Source: Agapanthus africanus (taxonomy: Eukaryota > Streptophyta > Magnoliopsida > Asparagales > Amaryllidaceae). From it: a stretch of DNA of 64,000 nt. The position numbers and the translations under genes are program-made. Of this stretch, positions 22,219 to 30,285 are shown piece after piece. A model generated the notes under the pieces. That model did not search any database, was not told the origin of the DNA, and worked only from the letters and a program-made list of their open reading frames with translations. Every line of letters begins with the position of its first letter. The first letter of the stretch is position 1. The DNA is taken from assembly GCA_030015575.1 (NCBI GenBank), contig CM057337.1:378533582-378597581 (forward strand), read 5' to 3'.

Positions 22219-24250
22219 TGTTAGTGTATATGCCCTAGAGGCCATTACTGTATCATACTAGTTTGTATATTACTTAATGGAAGCTTGGGATATTCACAGT
22301 TGTATATACAATCTTGCTCGAAATGGTAGTATGCTACTTGGTTTGTCTCTGCTTTAATATGTGCATGTGTTTCTTTTAGCATATTGCTGGTATACATATT
22401 AGTAGAGCCCTTAGGATCTTTGCTTGATTACCAGCGTTGTGATGGCGCTCGCACTCGTGGGAGCTGGGTAATCTATAAGCACATCCTTATACAGGTCCCT
22501 GGTCGTTGGACTATCGAGACAGGGCATCGATACTCCGGAGTAGACTAGCGTATGCGCTTCTCATCCCAGTGTGGGAGACGGTCTGTCCCACAGTCGTTAG
22601 TACGTCGTACTTGGGATAGTATGCGGGTGCTCGTTAGGTTACGAGTACACTGGACAGGACTCGTCGGGAACTGTTGGTTGGTAATATACCTATCGTCAGT
22701 TATCAGTTCCCAGGTGACATGAGTACAGCTTAGTCCGCTGACTTGACACTGTCACTTCGCCTCGAGTGTGTTCCCACTGCACTTTGATTACTACCCTACC
22801 ACGGCTCAAAGGAGCTGTGCAAACAGGTAGTTTTTGGGTGCAGTCCCGAAGCACTTGGAGGCAGTGACGGTTAGACAGGATTCGTCTCTCCCGGGATTGG
22901 GGGTTGACATCGCGCTGTGTACAGGAGAGCCATTACACGAGTAGTCCCTGGCCAGGGCAAGCGAGATATACTGGTAGGTTTCCAGTGTTATCTCAGGGTG
23001 TTCTGGGCTACACTCCGACACGACTTGTACCGCTATTAGGGGACTGACGTTCACCGCCCCCCTAGGCCCGCCATGCGATGTATCAGACGAACAGACCGGA
23101 CTGTACGGAGACTGTCACATACAGGCTCAGTAGGAGTGCAGATGGGGTTCACCTCGTCAGTCTTCTTATCGACATCTACCTGGGGACCGTTACGTACAGC
23201 TAGTGCCGCTTGCGGTCTGTGGTTAAACCCACTGCCAGCGTAGTGTCGAGTCTTTAGAGTCCCACACAGAGAGCTATTCGCCTTTAGGCAAAATGAGTAG
23301 AGGTCGCATGGTTTTGCGACAGGGTTCGTTCACATTCGCGCACTTGTGCACGTTTGCTGTCCGGACAGTTTATACTAGCGGGCTTTGGTTTAAGCCGGAT
23401 CCTAGTATATGATTTGAGATTGGTTTTTCTCATTGTGTTCGTGTTCCTCGGATCACGAATGCGGGTGCGTATGCACAGTTGCTTGAGATTGAGGGAGAGG
23501 ACCTTGATTAGGGTTAATGGCTATTGTCATTTTATTAACCCTAATATTTATGTGTGTGTTATTGTTAATTAGTAATTAGTTTAATAATTATCCATGGTTG
23601 TGGTTGTTGACCATTTGACTTCTTTGACTTGTTGACCTAGGTTGACACTTTGACCATCATAATTTCTTTTGGAAGATGCTTTTTGATCTTTGCAATTTGA
23701 AATGATAATGGTCATGTCATGATTTACCATGATAATTATCTAGCTAATTATTCAATTAAATTAATTCACACATATTAGTGAGAAGAGCTCTATTATTTTC
23801 TCATTCTCTCATATCATTTCTCTCTCTTGTTCATCCTCTCCCTCAAGCTATCTCCCTCTCATGTGTTGAGAAACAAAAAGCTTGAGAAAAACCTTCACTT
23901 GATCCTCTCTACTCTCTTCTAGGGTTTAAGTCTTAGCATTTCTTGTACTCTAGTTACTCCTAGCTTGGAGTTGAAGCTAAAGGTGGTGGCTTTCAAGTGG
24001 ATCTTTCTTTGACGGAAGAAGACAAGCAAGGTGAGGACTTTCTACCATTCCGACGAGCAAGGAGAGAAGGACTAAAGACCAAAGGTATAACCTTTCTACA
24101 ACTTAGTTAGTTGTTAGTTTACTTTAGCTAGTTTTCGTTTAGCAAAGATCCTCACAAGCAAAGTCCATGTTGCCTAAGTCATTAAAAATCCGTTTTTTAT
24201 TATGTTTTCCGCCTCCCCGTAAGCACCGGGATGGGCAACACGGACTTACA
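22219..24250 (+). mobile_element. Copia-A 5' LTR
   Basis: 2032 bp. Begins TGTTAGTGTATATG, ends GGACTTACA directly before the PBS. Contains CCCTGGCCAGGG at 22946-22957 and shares further short blocks with the B LTRs (CCTAGAGGCCATTACTGTA near the start; AGAGCCCTTAGGAT; GGACTGTACGG). Small open frames inside it (for example 22806-23054 minus, 23354-23572 plus) are repeated in the 3' LTR and show no protein motif. Confidence 0.96.
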
Positions 24251-24251
24251 G

Positions 24252-24263
24252 TGGTATCAGAGC
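24252..24263 (+). other. Primer binding site, initiator tRNA-Met (Copia-A)
   Basis: TGGTATCAGAGC, perfect, 1 nt after the LTR. Confidence 0.95.
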
Positions 24264-24440
24264 CTAACTAAACCTAAACTAGCTAAGTAGTTAAGTGTAA
24301 CGAAGTTTCGAAACCGGAAAATCGAAAAACCAAACTCGCAAAACCCTAGTTTCTGTTAATTTTTTTTCTGGTCAAAATGAAAAACTTTATACTTCAAAAA
24401 TTATCTCAGGGTTTTGTGTGAAATACCACCAAAGACGAAC

Positions 24441-24522
24441 CAGAGAGGAGTCTAGAGGACCGCGCTTCCGCGGCATAAGGAAGCTCTTGCCGCGGAAGCG
24501 CGGCCGTCTTGTCCCCTCTCTG
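24441..24522. repeat. GC-rich dyad (Copia-A leader), perfect 16-bp arms
   Basis: CCGCGCTTCCGCGGCA (24460-24475) and TGCCGCGGAAGCGCGG (24488-24503) are perfect reverse complements around a 12-nt loop. Outside them CAGAGAGG (24441-24448) pairs with CCTCTCTG (24515-24522), giving a long stem. It lies about 190 bp from the PBS, the same slot as in B2, B4 and B5. Perfect arms fit the young age of A. Confidence 0.92.
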
Positions 24523-25610
24523 TATCGTTTTTGGTGCAGTATATTTCTGTGTTGGTTTTAGGATTTTTAGGATATGTTATATGTGCCCAGATTTTCCAGA
24601 ACTAAAATTTACTTTTGGGGGCCTATAAATCCGTATTTTTCGGAACTTCACTACACTTTAACTACATCGGTTATATCTGTAATGCTTGCATGTATTGAAC
24701 GTCGGCTAATCGCTATAAGACGATTAGTCGGGGTTATACATGATCTGTGATTGTTATTGGTTTGTGGATATGAATGGATTGGATTGTCGCGGGTGAATGG
24801 CCGGGGTGGATGTGAGATGAGCGTTGTTTTTCTTTCATTCATTTGTAACATGTAAATTGATGTAATAATATTCTTTGTATGGCCGCACAACCGGGTCGGG
24901 GTTGTAGCCGTCATTGTATAATTCTTTTTACTGTTTTTGCTCCTAGGATAGACCCATGGAGGGGGTGCACAAACTACCGGGTATCTCGAAGTGCCGAGTG
25001 GCCTACTCACGGTGGTGAGGGAGGTTGCTTCGCTTCGGGTGCTTGGCGGGTAGTTTGCCGCACCCGTAGGGGTCTTGGGTGGGGTATTGGCTATTCACCG
25101 CGACCGTGTAATCCGCTTTGCGTTGCAGGCTCGAACGCATTGCGGATTCCTAGTATATCCAATGTATTCATCTGTGATCTGTAATGTCTATCATTGCTAT
25201 ATATTTATATATAATAACTATTTAGGCGTTGCTTATGTTTTACAGCCGCGCTAGCCCAGCCCCCGCTCTGTCGTTAGTTAAGTAACCTAACGGGTGATGA
25301 CGGGGCCCCGTGGCGAATGCGAATGGCATAAGCGTACGTCATATTTTGGTTGTTTTCTGCAATGGTAGGATTAAATGATGGGACGCATTAAAAGAACTAA
25401 TGCAAGAAATAAACCAAGTAAAAGTCGATTGGAACACTTTGAAAACCACTCGGTTCTTTTCAAAACTAAACTTTTAAACGCGGAGCTTGAACCACTCCTT
25501 TTAAAAGCTATCTCGTTCCATCGATTATATCAAGTTCACTACGTTCACGGTTTCGCCAAAACCATTCGTAGCCCTCCGTCATTCCACATGAATGGTCAAA
25601 AGTATTCAAG

Positions 25611-25640
25611 CTATGTATTTTGGCCAAAGTCAAGGCATAG
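25611..25640 (+). other. Leader hairpin 1 of Copia-A
   Basis: Outer stem CTATG/CATAG (CTACG/CGTAG in B1 and B2, a compensatory change). Apex TTTTGGCCAAAGTCAAGG; inner stem TTGGC/GTCAA, loop CAAA. Confidence 0.8.
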
Positions 25641-25700
25641 TGATTGGTAGCGTTTGGGTATTCATGTGCAGCATAGATAGATGCGTTGATTTGGGACAGT

Positions 25701-25737
25701 CGTGCTGCCATTTTGGCCAAAGTCAAGGGTAGGTACG
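25701..25737 (+). other. Leader hairpin 2 of Copia-A
   Basis: Outer stem CGTGCTGCC/GGTAGGTACG with G-T pairs and a bulge. Apex TTTTGGCCAAAGTCAAGG, identical to hairpins 1 and 3. Confidence 0.75.
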
Positions 25738-25786
25738 GGTGGGTCCAAATTAACCAGGAGAATGACGGGTAGAACTTGACATGTGA

Positions 25787-25820
25787 CTTATGATATTTTG
25801 GCCAAAGTCAAGGTCATAAG
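25787..25820 (+). other. Leader hairpin 3 of Copia-A
   Basis: Perfect 7-bp outer stem CTTATGA/TCATAAG (CCTATGG/TCATAGG in B1 and B3). Apex TTTTGGCCAAAGTCAAGG. Confidence 0.82.
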
Positions 25821-26319
25821 AGCATGGGGCAAAAATCCACATCGGGAGTTTCATAAGTACTGAAACTTGCTAGATTTGCATACCATTTGGAGTGTGATGA
25901 TTCTGGTAGGATTCCTTCGGTTTTATCACGCGATGATATTTGGATCCCGATCCTACTGTGAGTATATGCTACTCCTCGGGAAAACTCTCACTTAACGATC
26001 AATGCTATAAACCTAGTAGGTGCCTAGAAAGGTGTTAGCGGGGCTACGTCCACAGGGAAAAGAGGTTACTTAATTAAGGAACTTCGCGAAAGCGTTGGAA
26101 AACCTCCCTCGAAGTACCGACACTGGCCTGGCTGAACGGTTAAGCAAGTATTGTACGGTGAGAATGATCCCGGCTAATCCTTTTCTTTACGGTTTGAGAA
26201 GGGATTCGAGAGACAGTGGGAGCCATCCAGTTTAGACAAACTAAAAACCACTCTAAACTTGCAAGAGCATCATGCTAAAGTGTTTCTTTTCTCTCTCCTA
26301 ATTGCAGCGACCATTCAAG

Positions 26320-28551
26320 ATGACCGGACTTAAGTTACTATTAGATAAAAACATATTGACAGGGCCAAACTACAAAGATTGGCTCAGGAATGTCAAGATG
26401 GCTATCACTTATGACAAGCTGGGGTATATACTTACCACCAAAGCTCCCCCTGTCCCAGGTCCCACCTCCAGCGTCGCGGATGTTGAAATCCGTAAGACAT
26501 GGGAGATAGATTGCGCGAGGGCCAGATGCCTCGTACTAGCCTCGATGGACAACGAACATCAGAGGAGGCACGAGAATATGGACCTAGAGTCCATATTTCT
26601 CCATACAAAAGAACTGTATGGAGAGCAGTCTCGTATCGCTAGATACGAAGTGTCGAAGAAGCTCTTTTCGGCAAGGTTGGCCGTCGGATCATCGGTAGCG
26701 GACCACGTGCTTAAGATGATCGGCTACATAGAGGAGCTCGCGGACCTTGGGACCACGTTGGAGAATGAACTCTATACCGATTTGATTCTCCAGTCCCTTC
26801 CTTCCACTTACGCCCAGTTCATTCTTAACTTCAACATGCAAGGAAAGGAGGTTGAACTTGCCGAACTTCTGAACATGTTGAGGAGTGCTGAGGGCACCCT
26901 ACAGAAGGGTAGGGAGACATCCACTTTGTTTGTAGGAGGATCTTCCTCTTCTAGGTCCAGGGCGAAAGCCAAGGGCAAGAAGAAGAAAGCCCCCGCCAAA
27001 CCAAGAGGCGGTGTCGGTAAAGTGGATACGAAGGGAAAGGGTAAAGCAACAAAGGTAGCGGGGAAGCTGGTGGGGAAGGAAGAATGCTTCTATTGTCACA
27101 AAAGTGGTCACTGGAAACAAGATTGCAAGGCTTGGAAAGCCAGAACACAGGATTTGAAGCGAGTTGCAGCTTCAGCTTCAGGTGTGTATGTTATTGAAAA
27201 CTGTCTATCAATAAACTCTACTTCCTGGGTATTGGATACCGGATCAGGGTCTCATATCTGTAATTCTTTGCAGGCGTTGAGAAAGCGTAGAGTTTTGAAG
27301 GCAGGTGACATGACCCTCAGAGTTGCGAACGGTGCTAGCATGGATGCTGAGGCCGTGGGGGACTATCACCTGGGATTATCAGATGGACACTTTTTGGTTT
27401 TGCGTAGTTGTTATTATGTACCAAATGCAACCTGTAATATCATTTCTGTATCTTTATTATCTAAAGAAGGTTATGAATTTGCATTTGTAAGTAATGTAGT
27501 GAACATTCACCTTAATCAAGTGTTGATTGGGTCAGGTACATTGAACAACGGTATATACGTTTTAAACCAACCACAGATTTTCAATATCCAGAATACACAC
27601 AAAAGAAAGTCTCCAGAAATTAATAAAACTTTCTTATGGCATTGTAGACTGGGTCACATCAACGAGAGAAGATTGACTAAGTTACATACTGAAGGATATT
27701 TAGATTCGTTCGAATATCAATCGTATGCAACTTGTCAATCCTGTCTCAAAGGAAAGATGACAAAGGCTCCGTTTTCTGGACACGGAGAAAGAGCGAGCGA
27801 GCTCTTGGGACTCGTACACAGCGACGTGTGCGGTCCAATGTCTACACATGCGCGAAGCGGTTATTCTTACTTCATTACCTTTACGGATGATTTTTCAAGG
27901 TACGGTTATGTCTTCTTAATGAAACATAAATCCGAGGCTTTTGAAAAATTCCAGGAATATAAGAATGAAGTAGAAAAACAAACAGGCAAAAGTATCAAGA
28001 TCCTAAGATCGGATCGAGGAGGAGAATACTTAAGTGCCGAATTCCTGAACTATTTAAAAGAGAATGGAATTCTCTCTCAGCTTACTCCTCCATACACTCC
28101 GCAACATAACGGTGTATCGGAGAGACGGAACCGAACCCTATTGGATATGGTACGGTCCATGATGAGTAACGCTGAGTTACTGCGATCGTTCTGGGGGTAT
28201 GCGCTAGAAACAGCTGCATATCTTTTGAACCGTGTTCCCACTAAGACTGTGCCTACCACACCATATGAGTTATGGAGTGGGAAGAAACCCCATCTTAATC
28301 ACATTAAGACATGGGGATGTCCAGCTTTTGTAAAAAAAGCAGCATGCGGACAAGTTCGAGGCACGCTCAGTACAGTGCAAGTTTGTGGGATATCCAAAGA
28401 ACTCCAAGGGATATTACTTCTATTGCGAAGAGGAACAAAAAGTCCTTGTTTCTCGCCATGCCCACTTTCTAGAACATCAGTTCATAGAAAAAGAAATAAG
28501 TGGGAGCGCAATAGAACTGGAAGAAATTCCAGAACCACAAACTATTACTGA
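26320..28551 (+). CDS. gag-pol: Copia-A Gag, protease and integrase (first part of gag-pol)
   Basis: Start chosen at the first ATG (26320) after the pyrimidine tract. Gag spans about residues 1-285, with a Lys-rich segment (about 214-250) and a CCHC zinc knuckle C256-X2-C259-X4-H264-X4-C269 that binds the genomic RNA. The protease has WVLDTGSGS with catalytic D306-T-G, and processes the polyprotein in the virus-like particle. Integrase has the HHCC zinc site (H441, H446, C472, C475) and the catalytic triad D502, D565, E601 with 35 residues between the last two. The correct frame ends at an A-run (28332-28338) near residue 671; the last about 70 codons to 28551 are out of frame and not native. 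All catalytic residues seen are intact. Confidence 0.93.
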   Translation: MTGLKLLLDKNILTGPNYKDWLRNVKMAITYDKLGYILTTKAPPVPGPTSSVADVEIRKTWEIDCARARCLVLASMDNEHQRRHENMDLESIFLHTKELYGEQSRIARYEVSKKLFSARLAVGSSVADHVLKMIGYIEELADLGTTLENELYTDLILQSLPSTYAQFILNFNMQGKEVELAELLNMLRSAEGTLQKGRETSTLFVGGSSSSRSRAKAKGKKKKAPAKPRGGVGKVDTKGKGKATKVAGKLVGKEECFYCHKSGHWKQDCKAWKARTQDLKRVAASASGVYVIENCLSINSTSWVLDTGSGSHICNSLQALRKRRVLKAGDMTLRVANGASMDAEAVGDYHLGLSDGHFLVLRSCYYVPNATCNIISVSLLSKEGYEFAFVSNVVNIHLNQVLIGSGTLNNGIYVLNQPQIFNIQNTHKRKSPEINKTFLWHCRLGHINERRLTKLHTEGYLDSFEYQSYATCQSCLKGKMTKAPFSGHGERASELLGLVHSDVCGPMSTHARSGYSYFITFTDDFSRYGYVFLMKHKSEAFEKFQEYKNEVEKQTGKSIKILRSDRGGEYLSAEFLNYLKENGILSQLTPPYTPQHNGVSERRNRTLLDMVRSMMSNAELLRSFWGYALETAAYLLNRVPTKTVPTTPYELWSGKKPHLNHIKTWGCPAFVKKAACGQVRGTLSTVQVCGISKELQGILLLLRRGTKSPCFSPCPLSRTSVHRKRNKWERNRTGRNSRTTNYY
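28332..28338 (+). other. Frame break in Copia-A pol: run of seven A
   Basis: Conserved integrase sequence (TWGCPAFVKK) runs up to this A7 run. Conserved integrase C-terminal sequence resumes immediately after it in the next frame. A run one base shorter would keep the frame, so this is a +1 insertion. It may be a true mutation or a homopolymer error in the read. Confidence 0.85.
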
Positions 28552-30271
28552 AAGTTTAGTGGAACCAGAAGGTTCAAAAGAACAGGACATTCCTATGCCG
28601 CTCCGCAGGAGTAGTAGGCAGTCTCATCCGCCCGAGAGGTACTACGGTTTTCTCATTGACGGGGATAGAGAAGACTGCATCCTGGATTGTGATGAGCCTA
28701 CTAGCTTCCAGCAAGCCATTCAGAGCGTCGACTCGGTAAAATGGCTGGATGCAATGCGGACCGAGATGGAGTCCATGTACACCAACAAAGTATGGACGTT
28801 GGACATTGCTCCAGACGGGGTAAAACCCGTAGGATGCAAGTGGATCTTCAAAAGGAAGATTGGTGTAGATGGACAGGTTGAGACCTATAAAGCTAGACTG
28901 GTAGCAAAGGGTTTTCGTCAGCGACCTGGTTTGGACTATGACGAAACCTTTTCTCCAGTAGCTATGCTGAAATCCATTCGGATCCTTCTTGCCATCGCTG
29001 CTTTCCACGATTATGAGATTTGGCAGATGGACGTAAAGACAGCTTTTCTAAATGGTCATTTAGAGGAGTGTGTCTATATGGACCAGCCAGAGGGTTTCAT
29101 TCAGGGTGGGAGCAGCGGAAAGGTGTGCAAGTTGCTCAAGTCCATTTATGGACTCAAGCAGGCATCGCGGAGTTGGAACATCTGTTTTGATGAGACGGTC
29201 AAAGAATTTGGCTTTATCAAAAATCCAGATGAACCATGCATCTATTGTAGATTTGTAGCGAGAACTGTAGTATTCCTCGTTTTATACGTGGATGACATTC
29301 TCTTAATAGGAAATGACATTCCTATGCTACAATCTGTCAAGGGGTTCTTGTCACACAGGTTCTCCATGAAAGACCTGGGTGATGCCTCCTACATTCTGGG
29401 TATCCGGATCTACCGTGACAGATCCAAGAGGATATTAGGACTCTCGCAGTCCAGGTACATCGACACCATACTGAAGAGATTCAGTATGGAAGATTCCAAG
29501 CGCGGTAATCTACCGGCTTGTCACGGGATCACCCTCTCCAAAGAGATGTCTCCCAAGACTGATTTGGAGAGGGATCGCATGTCTATTATACCCTACGCTT
29601 CTGCGGTAGGCTCTATAATGTATGCGATGTTGTGTACCAGACCGGATGTGGCTTATGCACTGAGTGTGGTAAGCAGGTATCAGTCAAACCCTGGGGAGAA
29701 ACATTGGATAGCAGTAAAGAACATTCTCAAGTACATGAGAAGGACTAAGGAGATGTTCTTGGTGTATGGCGGAAAAGACCTGCAGGTTGAGGCCTTTGCT
29801 GACTCCAGCTTCCAGAGTGACAAGGATGATTCCAAGTCCATGTCGGGTTTTGTCTTTACCCTCAATGGAGGGGCGGTGTGTTGGAAGAGCTCCAAACAGG
29901 AAACCGTTGCTGACTCGACTATGGAAGCGGAATACATCGCTGCATCTGATGCCGCAAAAGAAGCTGTCTGGATGAGGAAGTTCTTGAAAGAACTTCAGGT
30001 GGTTCCGTCCAATGTTGACCCAATACCTCTGTATTGCGACAACAACGGGGCTATAGCTTTAGCGAAGGAACCCAGGTCCCATCAGAAATCCAGACACATC
30101 TTAAGGCGGTATCACCTGATCAGGGAGATCGTAGATCGCCAGGAGATCGAGGTCCGGAGAGTTGCATCAGAGGATAACACAGCAGATCCATTCACGAAGG
30201 CCCTACCCCAGACTCAGTTCGAGCGGCTGATCGAGATGATAGGTCTTCGATACGCCAGTACATGGCCTTAG
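28340..30271 (+). CDS. pol: Copia-A integrase end, reverse transcriptase and RNase H (second part of gag-pol)
   Basis: Continues the polyprotein in the +1 frame from the A-run to a TAG at 30269; there is no ATG of its own at the junction. Integrase end (GYPKNSKGYYFY), then RT: KWIFKRK and KARLVAKGFRQ segments, catalytic Asp in QMDVKTAFLNG (29030) and YVDD at 29285-29296. RNase H has ADSSF, the Glu of TMEAEYIA and the Asp of LYCDNNGA. RT and RNase H copy the element RNA into cDNA in the particle. The combined gag-pol would be about 1316 residues, normal for plant copia. No other stop or frameshift is visible, so a single lesion separates this copy from an open frame. Confidence 0.93.
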   Translation, partial: QHADKFEARSVQCKFVGYPKNSKGYYFYCEEEQKVLVSRHAHFLEHQFIEKEISGSAIELEEIPEPQTITESLVEPEGSKEQDIPMPLRRSSRQSHPPERYYGFLIDGDREDCILDCDEPTSFQQAIQSVDSVKWLDAMRTEMESMYTNKVWTLDIAPDGVKPVGCKWIFKRKIGVDGQVETYKARLVAKGFRQRPGLDYDETFSPVAMLKSIRILLAIAAFHDYEIWQMDVKTAFLNGHLEECVYMDQPEGFIQGGSSGKVCKLLKSIYGLKQASRSWNICFDETVKEFGFIKNPDEPCIYCRFVARTVVFLVLYVDDILLIGNDIPMLQSVKGFLSHRFSMKDLGDASYILGIRIYRDRSKRILGLSQSRYIDTILKRFSMEDSKRGNLPACHGITLSKEMSPKTDLERDRMSIIPYASAVGSIMYAMLCTRPDVAYALSVVSRYQSNPGEKHWIAVKNILKYMRRTKEMFLVYGGKDLQVEAFADSSFQSDKDDSKSMSGFVFTLNGGAVCWKSSKQETVADSTMEAEYIAASDAAKEAVWMRKFLKELQVVPSNVDPIPLYCDNNGAIALAKEPRSHQKSRHILRRYHLIREIVDRQEIEVRRVASEDNTADPFTKALPQTQFERLIEMIGLRYASTWP

Positions 30272-30274
30272 TGC

Positions 30275-30285
30275 AAGTGGGAGAT
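30275..30285 (+). other. Polypurine tract (Copia-A)
   Basis: AAGTGGGAGAT directly before the 3' LTR. The same tract precedes the 3' LTRs of B1, B2 and B3. Confidence 0.92.

Larger units (their letters stand above)
24264..26319 (+). mobile_element. Copia-A structured leader
   Basis: About 2 kb untranslated. It contains the GC-rich dyad (24441-24522) and a conserved block at about 25245-25350 with a GTTAG/CTAAC stem also present in B2 (37865-37960). A GGTTT/AAACC hairpin lies near 25550, and the three apex-sharing hairpins at 25611-25820. ACCGACACTGGCCTGGC is at about 26117. The end is pyrimidine-rich followed by TTGCAG at 26302-26307, just before the gag ATG; this looks like a splice acceptor. 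Small frames at 24651-25184 on both strands show no known motif. Confidence 0.8.

Noticed and set aside
22806..23054. Open frames inside the A and B LTRs (for example 22806-23054, 30873-31121, 34186-34413, 42349-42576)
   Set aside because: They recur only because the LTRs recur, have no motif, and vary in frame between copies.
24252..24263. Possible tRNA gene fragments at the primer sites
   Set aside because: Only the 12-17 nt complementary to the tRNA 3' end are present, next to LTR ends; no cloverleaf.
27514..27530. AATCAAGTGTTGATT in the Copia-A coding region matches the LTR repeats of the B family
   Set aside because: It is in frame and encodes conserved LNQVLIGSG; the short match is most likely chance.
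28574..29008. Antisense open frame of 144 codons opposite Copia-A RT
   Set aside because: Shadow of the RT frame; no independent motif.
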